A stretch of DNA of 64,000 bases from Myxococcota bacterium (lineage in GTDB: Bacteria > Myxococcota_A > UBA9160 > UBA4427). A program made the translations under genes and the position numbers. Below, piece after piece: positions 16,907 through 25,037 of this stretch (position 1 is the stretch's first letter; the number at the start of each line of letters is the position of its first letter). The DNA lies in NCBI GenBank assembly GCA_041389495.1, contig JAWKRT010000004.1, positions 62,001 through 126,000 on the forward strand, written 5' to 3'. The notes under the pieces were generated by a model. The model searched no databases, was not told where the DNA came from, and worked only from the letters and a program-made list of their open reading frames with translations.

Positions 16907-17769
16907 GCGACGACGTCGAGATCGTCTTCGTCAGCGGGCTCTCGGGAAGCGGCAAGTCGACCGCGATGGCCGCGCTCGAGGACGCGAGCTTCTACTGCGT
17001 CGACAACCTGCCCCCGCAGCTGATCCCGCAGTTCGTCGACCTGTGCCGCAAGGCGACGCCGCCGATCGCGAAGGTCGCGATCGCGGTCGACACGCGCGAG
17101 CGGCGCTTCCTGCAGGGCTTCCCGGCGGCCGTCGCCGAGCTGCGCGGCGCCGGCGCGCGCGTGCGCATCGTGTTCCTCGACTGCGCGGACGAGGTGCTCG
17201 GCAACCGCTACCGCGAGACGCGGCGCGTGCACCCGCTCTCGCCCGCCGGGAGCGTCGACGAAGGCATCGCGCGCGAGCGGGCGCTGCTCGTCGACGTCGC
17301 CCAGCTCGCCGACGCGCGCATCGACACCTCGGCGCTCAACGTCCACCAGCTCAAGGAGGCGGTGATCCGCCAGGTCGAGGGCCGGAGCGCGCAGACCGTC
17401 GTCAACATCCTCTCGTTCGGCTTCCGCTTCGGCCCGCCGAACGCCGCGGAGCTGCTGTTCGACGTGCGCTTCCTCCCGAACCCCTACTTCGACGAGCGCC
17501 TGCGCGCGCACACGGGTCTCGAGGAGGAGGTCGCCGCCTACGTGCTCGAGAACGAGGTCGCGACGGCCCTCGTCGAGCGCCTCGACGGGCTGCTCGACTT
17601 CCTGCTCCCCCTGTACGATCGCGAGGGAAAGGCGTATGTGACGGTGGGCGTGGGCTGCACGGGTGGACGGCACCGCTCGGTGGCGGTCGCGCGGCGCCTC
17701 GCGGAGTCGTTGCGGGCAGGCGGCCGGGAGGTCAACGTCGAGCACCGCGACGTGGCGCGAGAGGGCTGA
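16903..17769 (+). CDS. rapZ: RNase adapter protein RapZ
   Basis: 288 residues, formerly YvcJ/YhbJ P-loop protein. Walker A GLSGSGKSTAMAAL, the conserved FYCVDNLPPQLIPQF, VAIAVDTRERRFL and RRVHPLSP, and a C-terminal domain ending VTVGVGCTGGRHRSVAVAR. In enterobacteria RapZ senses amino-sugar levels and directs RNase E to a small RNA; the partner here is unknown. Its place between hprK and EIIA(Man)/HPr genes ties it to PTS regulation. ATGA overlap with hprK. Confidence 0.93.
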   Translation: MSDDVEIVFVSGLSGSGKSTAMAALEDASFYCVDNLPPQLIPQFVDLCRKATPPIAKVAIAVDTRERRFLQGFPAAVAELRGAGARVRIVFLDCADEVLGNRYRETRRVHPLSPAGSVDEGIARERALLVDVAQLADARIDTSALNVHQLKEAVIRQVEGRSAQTVVNILSFGFRFGPPNAAELLFDVRFLPNPYFDERLRAHTGLEEEVAAYVLENEVATALVERLDGLLDFLLPLYDREGKAYVTVGVGCTGGRHRSVAVARRLAESLRAGGREVNVEHRDVAREG

Positions 17770-17800
17770 GCGGCTCGCGCGGGAACGCGCGGCGGGGCAC

Positions 17801-17830
17801 GCGTACCCGGGCGTACCCGGGCGTACCTGG
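17801..17830 (+). repeat. Three tandem 10-bp repeats
   Basis: GCGTACCCGG occurs twice and GCGTACCTGG once, head to tail, between rapZ and the EIIA gene, just upstream of the GGGAAGGGA ribosome site. No known function. Confidence 0.8.
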
Positions 17831-17846
17831 GAAGGGACGAAGCGAC

Positions 17847-18272
17847 ATGGACATCGGCGTCGTCATCGTGACCCACTACCGCCTCGGGGAGGAGTTCCTC
17901 CAGGTGCTCGATCTCATCATCCCCGACGCGCCGCCGTTCCTCTCCGTGTCGGTCGACCCGAAGCGGCCGGTCGACGAGCTGCGCGCCGAGATCTCCCGCA
18001 AGCTGCGCCAGGCCGACACCGGCGACGGCGTCCTCGTGCTGACCGACATGTTCGGCGGCACGCCCTCGAACATCAGCCTCTCGTTCCACGACGAGCACCA
18101 CGTCGAGGTCGTCACCGGGCTCAACCTCCCGATGCTCATCAAGCTCGCCACGCTGCGCGAGTCGAAGCCGCTCGAGGAGCTCGCGGCGATGATCCGCGAG
18201 TACGGGCGGCGCAACATCTCCGTCGCGAGCGAGCTGCTGCCGGGCGGCCGGCAGCGGGAGCAGAGTGCGTGA
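17847..18272 (+). CDS. PTS mannose-family IIA component
   Basis: 141 residues, EIIA(Man) fold. Starts MDIGVVIVTHYRLGEEFL, with the phospho-His in VTHYRLG (residue 10), then VLVLTDMFGGTPSNISLS (family motif) and VVTGLNLPMLIKLATLR. No IIB, IIC or IID subunits are nearby, so a regulatory rather than sugar-transport role is likely, as in related genomes with this operon order. ATG 17847 has GGGAAGGGA upstream. GTGA overlap with the HPr gene. Confidence 0.9.
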   Translation: MDIGVVIVTHYRLGEEFLQVLDLIIPDAPPFLSVSVDPKRPVDELRAEISRKLRQADTGDGVLVLTDMFGGTPSNISLSFHDEHHVEVVTGLNLPMLIKLATLRESKPLEELAAMIREYGRRNISVASELLPGGRQREQSA

Positions 18273-18601
18273 GCGCGCGCGATGTCCCGACGCCGCCGGG
18301 CGACGGTGCGGCGAACACGCCGGCCGGTGACGGCTGGGTGGAGGGCCGGTTCACCGTGCGCCGCGAGCTCGGTCTCCACGCGCGCCCGGCCGGCCAGCTC
18401 GTCGCGCTCGCCGCGAAGTTCCAGAGCGAGATCGAGGTGGGCATCGACGGGCGCTGGGTGAACGGCCGCAGCGTGCTGTCGATCCTCTCGCTCGCCGGCG
18501 TGCGCGGCACCGAGCTCGCGCTGCGCGCACGCGGCGCGGACGCCGCCGACGCGGTCGCCGCGCTCGGCGCGCTGATCGAAGCGCCGAGCGAGTCCGCCTA
18601 G
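18269..18601 (+). CDS. HPr family phosphocarrier protein
   Basis: 110 residues. HPr fold from about residue 25: active-site His in RRELGLHARPAGQLVALAAK, and the regulatory serine in WVNGRSVLSILSLAG, the target of HprK. A 25-residue Pro/Gly-rich N-terminal extension is unusual, but GTG 18269 overlaps the EIIA stop exactly as in other couplings here. With ptsN, hprK and EIIA(Man) in the same operon this forms a near-complete regulatory PTS lacking only enzyme I. Confidence 0.9.
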   Translation: MSARDVPTPPGDGAANTPAGDGWVEGRFTVRRELGLHARPAGQLVALAAKFQSEIEVGIDGRWVNGRSVLSILSLAGVRGTELALRARGADAADAVAALGALIEAPSESA

Positions 18602-18732
18602 CCGGGGGCGAGCCGCCGCGCCGCGCCTCGCGCGTGTCGGTGCGCTCGCGCGCGTCACGCGCACCTCGCCTCGCGGCACTCACGCGGGCGGAGCCTCTTT
18701 CCGCGGCCACGGGCGTGCGAGAGCGCGCGCGA

Positions 18733-18760
18733 TTGAACCGCGGGGGCTCCCTGGTACAGT
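18733..18760 (+). promoter_or_regulatory. metK promoter (-35 and extended -10)
   Basis: TTGAAC at 18733-18738, a 16-bp spacer, then TACAGT at 18755-18760 preceded by TGG: a good housekeeping-type promoter. The transcript would start near 18767, leaving a leader of about 100 nt before metK. I could not match that leader to a SAM riboswitch class. Confidence 0.65.
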
Positions 18761-18866
18761 TCGCCGCCGTTCCGAACCCCCGGCGCACCGACGAACCCGC
18801 CCGGCCGGCCCCTGCCGCCGCGGGCGCGCGCGCTCGCTGCGCCGGACCGCTCCCGAGGAGGCATCG

Positions 18867-20030
18867 ATGGCACCCCGCCGGTTCTTCACGTCCGAGTCCG
18901 TCTCGATGGGCCATCCGGACAAGCTCTGCGACCAGGTCTCGGACGCCGTCCTCGACGCCATCCTCGCGCAGGACGCGCGCGCGCGCGTCGCGTGCGAGAC
19001 CGCGACGACGACCGGCCTCGTGATGATCCTCGGCGAGGTGACGACGACCGCGCAGGTCGACTACGCCGCGCTGATCCGCGGTGTCGTCGCCGACATCGGC
19101 TACACGAGCTCGGACATGGGCTTCGACGCCGCGACGTGCGCCGTGCAGATCGCGCTCGGCAAGCAGTCGCCCGACATCTCGCAGGGCGTCACCGAGGGCG
19201 AGGGGCTCCACAAGGAGCAGGGCGCCGGCGACCAGGGGATGATGTTCGGCTTCGCCTGCGACGAGACGCCCGAGCTGATGCCGGCGCCCATCCGCTACGC
19301 GCACCGCCTGATCGAGGAGCTGCGCGGCCAGCTCGAGTCCGGCGAGATCGAGTACCTGCGGCCCGATGCGAAGTCGCAGGTCACCGTGCAGTACGACGCG
19401 GACGATCGCCCGGTGCGCATCGACACCGTCGTCATCTCGACGCAGCACGCGCCCGACGTCTCCTGGGACCAGATCCGCAAGGACGTCATCGCGAAGGTGA
19501 TCCGCCCGACGCTCCCCGGCGCGCTCGTCGACGACGACACGATCATCCACGTGAACCCGACAGGGCGCTTCGTGGTCGGCGGCCCGATGGGCGACGCCGG
19601 CCTCACCGGCCGCAAGATCATCGTCGACACGTACGGCGGGATGGGTCGCCACGGCGGCGGCGCGTTCTCGGGCAAGGATCCGTCGAAGGTCGACCGCAGC
19701 GCGGCCTACGCCGCGCGCTACGTCGCCAAGAACCTCGTGAAGGCCGGGGCGGCGCGCCGCTGCGAGGTGCAGCTCGCCTACGCGATCGGCGTCGCCGAGC
19801 CCGTGTCGATCCGCGTCGACACGTTCGGCACGAGCACGCTCGGGTTCGACGCGCTCGACCGCATCGTGCGCAAGCACTTCGACCTCACGCCGCGCGGCAT
19901 CGACGAGATGCTGGACCTGCGCCGCCCGATCTACCGCGCCACCTCGTTCCACGGGCACTTCGGTCGCGAGGACCAGGGCTTCCCGTGGGAGGCGACCGAC
20001 CGGGCCGACGCGATCCGGCGCGACCTCTAG
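18867..20030 (+). CDS. metK: S-adenosylmethionine synthetase
   Basis: 387 residues, full length. Three-domain MAT fold: FTSESVSMGHPDKLCDQVSD at the N-terminus, the active-site loop GAGDQGMMFGFACDETPELM, GGPMGDAGLTGRKIIVDTYG, and GGGAFSGKDPSKVDRSAAYA. Makes SAM from methionine and ATP in the cytosol. ATG 18867 has GAGGAGG upstream. Confidence 0.97.
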   Translation: MAPRRFFTSESVSMGHPDKLCDQVSDAVLDAILAQDARARVACETATTTGLVMILGEVTTTAQVDYAALIRGVVADIGYTSSDMGFDAATCAVQIALGKQSPDISQGVTEGEGLHKEQGAGDQGMMFGFACDETPELMPAPIRYAHRLIEELRGQLESGEIEYLRPDAKSQVTVQYDADDRPVRIDTVVISTQHAPDVSWDQIRKDVIAKVIRPTLPGALVDDDTIIHVNPTGRFVVGGPMGDAGLTGRKIIVDTYGGMGRHGGGAFSGKDPSKVDRSAAYAARYVAKNLVKAGAARRCEVQLAYAIGVAEPVSIRVDTFGTSTLGFDALDRIVRKHFDLTPRGIDEMLDLRRPIYRATSFHGHFGREDQGFPWEATDRADAIRRDL

Positions 20031-20119
20031 GCCTCGCGTCGCGCGCGCTCCGCCGCGGCGGCCCGGGTTGCCGCGCGGCGGCGCGCGTGCGAAACGTCGC
20101 CCCGCGAAGGGGGAGCGCG

Positions 20120-21370
20120 GTGGAGAGCGAGGACGGTCCGACGGCGCGCCGCGGCGCGCGAGCGCACCGCGCGTCCGCCCCCGGCGCTCGCGTCCGCAGT
20201 GCATCGCGCGCGCGCACACCGCGCACCTCTCTCCAGGCTCTCGCGCGCGCCGTCGCGCTCCTCGTTGCGATCGCCTGCGCCGCGGCACTCGCCGCACCGC
20301 CCGCCGCGGCCGAGCCCGTCGTCCGCGTGCTGCTCGGGCGCACGCGCGGCTCGGCCGACGTGGTCGCGCCGGCGAGCGCGCGCCCGGGCGGCGGAGCGCG
20401 CACGCGCCTCGACGCCCGCACGCGCGCGTTCGCGCCGGCCGCGACCGGGCGCTACCGCGTCGACGTCGAGGGCCGCACGTTCGAGATCGACGGCACCGTG
20501 CGCGCGCGCGGCGAGGACGGCGTCCTCGCGGTCGTCGCCCACGTCGCGCTCGAGCGCTACGTCGAGGGGACGGTCGGTCGCGAGATGCCGGCGTCGTGGG
20601 AGCCCGAGGCGCTGCGCGCGCAGGCCATCGTGAGCCGGACGTTCGCACTCCGCGCGCTGCGCGAGCCCGCCGACCCGGACTGGGACCTCGAGGCGACGAC
20701 GGCGAGCCAGGTGTTCGGCGGCGCGGCCGGCGTGACCGACTCCGTGCGGGAGGCGGTGCGGGCGACGCGCGGCGAGTACCTCGCCTTCGACGGCGCACCC
20801 ATCCTCGCGTACTTCCACTCGGCGAGCGGCGGACGGACGGCCGCGAGCGAGGAGGTGTGGGGCCGGCCGGTCGCCTACCTGCCGAGCGTGGCCGTTCCGG
20901 ACGAGGACGAGGCGCCGTCCACCTACTGGCGCGCCGCGGTCGCGCGCACCACACTCCGCCGGGCTCTGGAGGGGCTCGGCCTCGACGTGGGGCGGATCGA
21001 GGGCGTCCGCGTGGCCGAGCGCTGGCCGAGCGGGCGCGTCAAGCGCGTGGTCGTGCGCGGCGAGGGCGGGGAGCGGAACCTCTCCGGTCCGCTCTGGCGC
21101 GAGGCGCTCGGCCCGAACGTCGTGAAGAGCACGCTCTTCGAGCTACGCGATCGCGGCGACGACATCGTGCTCGTGGGCTCGGGCCACGGACACGGCGTCG
21201 GCATGAGTCAATGGGGCGCGAAGGGGATGGCGGCGCGCGGGGCGAGCCATCGGGAGATCCTCGCGACCTTCTATCCCGGTGCGACGCTCGAAGCGGCGCG
21301 CGCCGACTCGCGCGAACCGGCGGGCGCCCACGCGTCGCTGCCGCCGGTCGCGAGCGGAGGCGAACGATGA
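20120..21370 (+). CDS. SpoIID/LytB-domain protein
   Basis: 416 residues. A long basic N-region then a signal/anchor helix (ARAVALLVAIACAAALAAPP). The SpoIID domain follows: VAHVALERYVEGTVGREMPA, EALRAQAIVSRTFALRAL, YFHSASGGRTAASEEVWG and the ending GSGHGHGVGMSQWGAKGMAA. In spore formers SpoIID is a peptidoglycan lytic transglycosylase; Gram-negative homologues are presumed murein-modifying exported proteins. GTG 20120 is preceded by AAGGGGGAG at close spacing; a start further in is possible. The stop overlaps yajC (ATGA). Confidence 0.85.
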   Translation: MESEDGPTARRGARAHRASAPGARVRSASRARTPRTSLQALARAVALLVAIACAAALAAPPAAAEPVVRVLLGRTRGSADVVAPASARPGGGARTRLDARTRAFAPAATGRYRVDVEGRTFEIDGTVRARGEDGVLAVVAHVALERYVEGTVGREMPASWEPEALRAQAIVSRTFALRALREPADPDWDLEATTASQVFGGAAGVTDSVREAVRATRGEYLAFDGAPILAYFHSASGGRTAASEEVWGRPVAYLPSVAVPDEDEAPSTYWRAAVARTTLRRALEGLGLDVGRIEGVRVAERWPSGRVKRVVVRGEGGERNLSGPLWREALGPNVVKSTLFELRDRGDDIVLVGSGHGHGVGMSQWGAKGMAARGASHREILATFYPGATLEAARADSREPAGAHASLPPVASGGER

Positions 21371-21768
21371 ACGGCGCGACGGGCGGGCTCCCCGTGGTCG
21401 GCCACGGCCACGGCGAGGGGCTCGCGGGCGTCCTGCTGCAGGCGCAGCCCGCGCCCTTCGACCCGAGCTTCCTCTTCATGATGGGCTCGGTGTTCCTGAT
21501 CTTCTACCTGCTCGTGTTCCGGCCGGAGAGCAAGCGGCGCAAGGAGCAGGAGGCGCAGATCAAGGCGGCGACGAAGGGCGACGAGATCACCACTTCCGGC
21601 GGCATCCGCGGCGTCATCTCGGGCGAGACCGACGACGTCGTCACGGTCGACATCGCGACGCTGAAGAGCGGCGAGCGCGTGCGCGTGAAGATCGCGCGCT
21701 CCTCGATCGCGAGCGTCGCGAAGGCGGATGCGGCGGACGGCGGCAAGAAGAAGGGAGGCGAGTCGTGA
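21367..21768 (+). CDS. yajC: Preprotein translocase accessory subunit YajC
   Basis: 133 residues. One membrane helix (FLFMMGSVFLIFYLLVF), then the YajC motif RPESKRRKEQEAQIKAATKG and GDEITTSGGIRGVISGE. A 25-residue Gly-rich N-terminal tail is longer than usual. Associates with SecD/SecF, whose genes follow directly; GTGA overlap with secD. Confidence 0.93.
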   Translation: MNGATGGLPVVGHGHGEGLAGVLLQAQPAPFDPSFLFMMGSVFLIFYLLVFRPESKRRKEQEAQIKAATKGDEITTSGGIRGVISGETDDVVTVDIATLKSGERVRVKIARSSIASVAKADAADGGKKKGGES

Positions 21769-23345
21769 GCCTGCGCTGGCGCGCGATCTCGGTGGCGGTG
21801 CTGGTGGGCCTGTTCGGGTGGCTGACCGCCGCGAACTTCGTGTCGAAGGAGACGCGCGAGGCGAGCGCCTTCCTTCCGAACGAGCTGCTGCGCATGGGGC
21901 TCGACCTGCGCGGCGGCATCCACTGGGTGATCGGCGTCGACATGCAGCCCGCGCTCGAGCGCGAGTGCGGCGTGCTCGCGTCGAGCCTCGAGACGCGCTT
22001 CGGCGACGACGGCGTCGTCGGCGCGACCGCGACCTGCGTCGGCACGACGGTCCACGTCGCGATCGCGAGCCCCGACGCGCGCGCGAAGGTGGACGCGGCG
22101 ATCGACGACTACTCCGTGCTCGACGTCGAGTCGTCCGCGGACGATTCGATCGACCTCGTGCTCGCCGCCCGGCGCGTGGAGGAGATGAAGGACCTCACGA
22201 TGGCGCAGGTCCTCGAGGTGCTGCGCCGCCGCATCGACGACCCGCAGACCGGTATTCCGGAGTCCGTGGTGACGCGGCAGGGCGAGGACCGCGTGCTCGT
22301 GCAGATCCCGGGCGGCCTCGTCGATCGCGACAGCGCCTACCGGCTGCTCGAGTCGACCGCCTTCCTCGAGTTCAAGATCGTCGAGGACGCCGCGGAGACC
22401 GACGAGCTGCTGCTCGCGAAGTACCCGGACGGCCTTCCCGACGACAAGATGATCGTGCACGAAGAGGATCCGGAGACGAAGAAGCCGATCGTCTCGTACC
22501 TCGTCGCGAAGCAGGCTCCGATCACCGGGCAGTACCTCGCAGACGCGCGCGTCGGCTTCGACAACCGACAGCGCCCCGAGGTGGAGTTCTCGTTCGACAA
22601 CGAGGGCGGGAAGCTCTTCGGCGACCTCACCGAGAAGAACATCGAGCGCCAGCTCGCGATCATCCTCGACGACCGCGTCTACAGCGCGCCGACGGTGCAG
22701 AGCCGCATCTCGACGCGCGGCCGCATCACGGGACGCTTCTCGGCGAAGGAGGCCGCCGACCTCGCGGTGATCCTGCGCGCGGGCTCGCTCGCCGTGCCGG
22801 TCGAGATCCTCGAGGAGCGCACCGTCGGTCCGGCGCTCGGCCAGGACTCGATCGACAGCGGCGTGCGCGCGTCGATCGTCGGCCTGCTGCTCGTAGTGGC
22901 CTTCGCGATCGGGTACTACAGGCTCTCCGGCGGCTACGCGAGCATCGCGCTCGCCGCGAACCTCGTGATGCTGCTCGGGCTCATGTCGCTCACCAAGGCG
23001 ACGCTCACGCTGCCGGGCATCGCCGGGCTCGTGCTCACGATCGGCATGGCGATCGACGCCAACGTGATCATCTTCGAGCGCATCCGCGAGGAGATCCGCG
23101 AGGGGCGGGCGACGCGCGCCGCGATCGCGACGGGCTTCAACAAGGCGCTCTGGACCGTGCTCGACGCGAACATCACGACGCTCATCACGGGCATCATCCT
23201 GTTCCAGTACGGCACGGGTCCGATCAAGGGCTTCGCCGTCACCCTGTGCGTCGGCATCGTGACGAGCGTCTTCACGGCGCTGGTCGTCACGAGGATCCTG
23301 TTCCAGCTCCACCCCGGCGACCGGCCGCAGCCGCTGTCCATCTAG
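21765..23345 (+). CDS. secD: Protein translocase subunit SecD
   Basis: 526 residues. First membrane helix (AISVAVLVGLFGWLTAANFV), LRMGLDLRGGIHWVIGVD, the periplasmic P1 domain, then six-helix RND-type membrane region (SIVGLLLVVAFAIGYYRLSG, GIAGLVLTIGMAIDANVIIF, ALWTVLDANITTLITGIILF). Uses proton-motive force to pull proteins through SecYEG to the periplasm. GTG start overlaps the yajC stop. Confidence 0.96.
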   Translation: MSLRWRAISVAVLVGLFGWLTAANFVSKETREASAFLPNELLRMGLDLRGGIHWVIGVDMQPALERECGVLASSLETRFGDDGVVGATATCVGTTVHVAIASPDARAKVDAAIDDYSVLDVESSADDSIDLVLAARRVEEMKDLTMAQVLEVLRRRIDDPQTGIPESVVTRQGEDRVLVQIPGGLVDRDSAYRLLESTAFLEFKIVEDAAETDELLLAKYPDGLPDDKMIVHEEDPETKKPIVSYLVAKQAPITGQYLADARVGFDNRQRPEVEFSFDNEGGKLFGDLTEKNIERQLAIILDDRVYSAPTVQSRISTRGRITGRFSAKEAADLAVILRAGSLAVPVEILEERTVGPALGQDSIDSGVRASIVGLLLVVAFAIGYYRLSGGYASIALAANLVMLLGLMSLTKATLTLPGIAGLVLTIGMAIDANVIIFERIREEIREGRATRAAIATGFNKALWTVLDANITTLITGIILFQYGTGPIKGFAVTLCVGIVTSVFTALVVTRILFQLHPGDRPQPLSI

Positions 23346-23364
23346 CGGGCGCGAGGAGACGACG

Positions 23365-24327
23365 GTGTTCGAGATCATTCCGCACGGAACCCACCTCGAC
23401 TTCATCGGGAAGGCGCGGCTCTGCGTCGCGATCTCGCTCGCGATGGTCGCCGCGAGCGTCGTGGCCGTGTTCGTCGTCGGGGTCCACCTCGGAATCGACT
23501 TCGCGGGCGGCACGGAGCTCCACGCGAAGTTCGCGAGCGCGCCGGTCGACGAGGGCCGCGTGCGCGACGTCGTGAACGGCGTTCCGGGCCTGAAGGACGT
23601 GTCCGTCGTGCGCTTCGGCGGCGCGGAGGACAACGAGTTCCTGATCCGCTTCCAGAACGTGGCGGACGAGGCCGACGCGGCGGCGGCGGGGTCGACGGAC
23701 GCCGACGAGCGGCTCCGGGCGGATCGCGTGTCGTCGGTCGAGCGCGCGCTCTCGGGCGCGATCGGCGGCTACGAGCGGCAGAGCGTCGACTTCGTCGGGC
23801 CGCGCGTCGGCTCCGAGCTGCGCGCCGACGGCTTCAAGTCGATCGGCCTCGCGATGCTGCTGATCATGATCTACATCGCGTTCCGCTTCAGCTCGCGATT
23901 CGCGCCCGGCGCCGTGGTCGCCGTCTTCCACGACCTCATCATCACGGCGGGCATCTTCGTGATGCTGGGCTACGAGTTCGACCTGCGCATCCTCGCCGCG
24001 ATGCTCGCGATCCTCGGCTACAGCCTGAACGACACGATCATCATCTACGACCGCATCCGCGAGAACCTCGAGGCGCGCACCTCGCGCGATCTCGCGGCCG
24101 TGCTGAACGAGAGCGTGAACCAGACGCTGTCGCGCACCGTGCTCACGTCGGGCACGACGCTGATCGCCGTGCTCGCGCTGGCCGTGCTCGGCGGCGAGGT
24201 GATCCGGCCGTTCGCGGTCGCGATGCTGATCGGCGTCTTCGTCGGCACGTACTCGTCGATCTACATCGCCGCGCCGACGCTGATGCTGCTCGAGGCGCGC
24301 GCGGCGCGCCGCGCGAAGGCGGGCTGA
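23365..24327 (+). CDS. secF: Protein translocase subunit SecF
   Basis: 320 residues. DFIGKARLCVAISLAMVAAS (first helix), GIDFAGGTELHAKF, periplasmic segment, VGPRVGSELRADGFKSIGLA, then the conserved membrane motif AMLAILGYSLNDTIIIYDRI and SRTVLTSGTTLIAVLALAVL. GTG 23365 has GAGGAG upstream and lies 19 bp after secD. The gene ends in front of a strong hairpin shared with the convergent bactofilin gene. Confidence 0.96.
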   Translation: MFEIIPHGTHLDFIGKARLCVAISLAMVAASVVAVFVVGVHLGIDFAGGTELHAKFASAPVDEGRVRDVVNGVPGLKDVSVVRFGGAEDNEFLIRFQNVADEADAAAAGSTDADERLRADRVSSVERALSGAIGGYERQSVDFVGPRVGSELRADGFKSIGLAMLLIMIYIAFRFSSRFAPGAVVAVFHDLIITAGIFVMLGYEFDLRILAAMLAILGYSLNDTIIIYDRIRENLEARTSRDLAAVLNESVNQTLSRTVLTSGTTLIAVLALAVLGGEVIRPFAVAMLIGVFVGTYSSIYIAAPTLMLLEARAARRAKAG

Positions 24328-24331
24328 GCGC

Positions 24332-24364
24332 GACGGACGGCGCCGCCGCGCGCAGCCGTCCGTC
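24332..24364. terminator. Bidirectional hairpin between convergent secF and bactofilin genes
   Basis: GACGGACGGC (24332-24341) and its perfect inverse complement (24355-24364) form a 10-bp all-matched stem with a 13-base loop, right after the secF stop and just before the bactofilin stop. No U-tract follows, so it may be an RNA-end stabiliser or a Rho-assisted stop rather than a classic terminator. Confidence 0.55.
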
Positions 24365-24379
24365 CGCGCGCTCGCGCGT

Positions 24380-24943
24380 TCAGCCCTTCGCGGGCGGCGT
24401 CGCGGGCGGAGCCGCGGTCGGCGGCGTCCCGCTCGCGGCGCGCGCGAGCGACTTCGCCGAATCCGGCTGCGCCTTCGTCATCTCGACGGCGCCGTTCAGC
24501 ACCGCGCCCTCGGCGATCACGAGCTTCGGCGTGTGGATGTCGCCCTCGACGCTCGCGGTCGCCTCGAGCACGACGCGCTCCGTCGCCGTGATGTTGCCCG
24601 TCACGTGCCCGACGACGACGACCGCCTTCGCGTAGAGCTGCGCCTGCGCGCGGCCCGTCTGCCCGATCGTCAGCACGTGGTTCGCGAGCTGGATGCCGCC
24701 CTCGACCTGGCCCTCGATCTGGAGGTCCTCGTCGCCCGTGAGATCGCCCTTGAACACGATCGACTTGCCGATGTTCGCCACGCTGCCCCCCGTCCTCGTC
24801 GCCGCGGCGACGTGGCCGCCGGCGTCCTGTGCGATGCGCTGCTCCGGCGCCGAGCCCTCGCTCCGCGCCGCTCCGCCCGCCGGCGCGGGCACGGCGCCCG
24901 CGCGCGGTGCGTCGGCCTCGCGCCGCCCTCCGAACAAGCTCAC
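24380..24943 (-). CDS. Bactofilin (polymer-forming cytoskeletal protein)
   Basis: 187 residues. The central bactofilin beta-helix, about residues 55-150 (NIGKSIVFKGDLTGDEDLQI, EGQVEGGIQLANHVLTIGQT, NITATERVVLEATASVEGDI, HTPKLVIAEGAVLNGAVEM), is flanked by Pro/Ala-rich disordered tails, the usual layout. Bactofilins polymerise without nucleotide and scaffold cell-wall or chromosome processes. GTG 24943 has GGAGGGG upstream. Convergent with secF. Confidence 0.93.
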   Translation of the reverse strand: MSLFGGRREADAPRAGAVPAPAGGAARSEGSAPEQRIAQDAGGHVAAATRTGGSVANIGKSIVFKGDLTGDEDLQIEGQVEGGIQLANHVLTIGQTGRAQAQLYAKAVVVVGHVTGNITATERVVLEATASVEGDIHTPKLVIAEGAVLNGAVEMTKAQPDSAKSLARAASGTPPTAAPPATPPAKG

Positions 24944-25037
24944 GACGAAACCCCTCCGCGCGCCGCGCCGGCGCGCCGCGCGACCCTACCACCGCCGGGC
25001 CGCACCGCGGGTGTGAGCGCGATCACGCCGAGGTCGA

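Noticed and set aside
18767..18866. Possible SAM riboswitch in the metK leader
   Set aside because: Leader is long enough and the gene fits, but I could not find the conserved core or pseudoknot of any SAM class; only generic GC-rich pairing.
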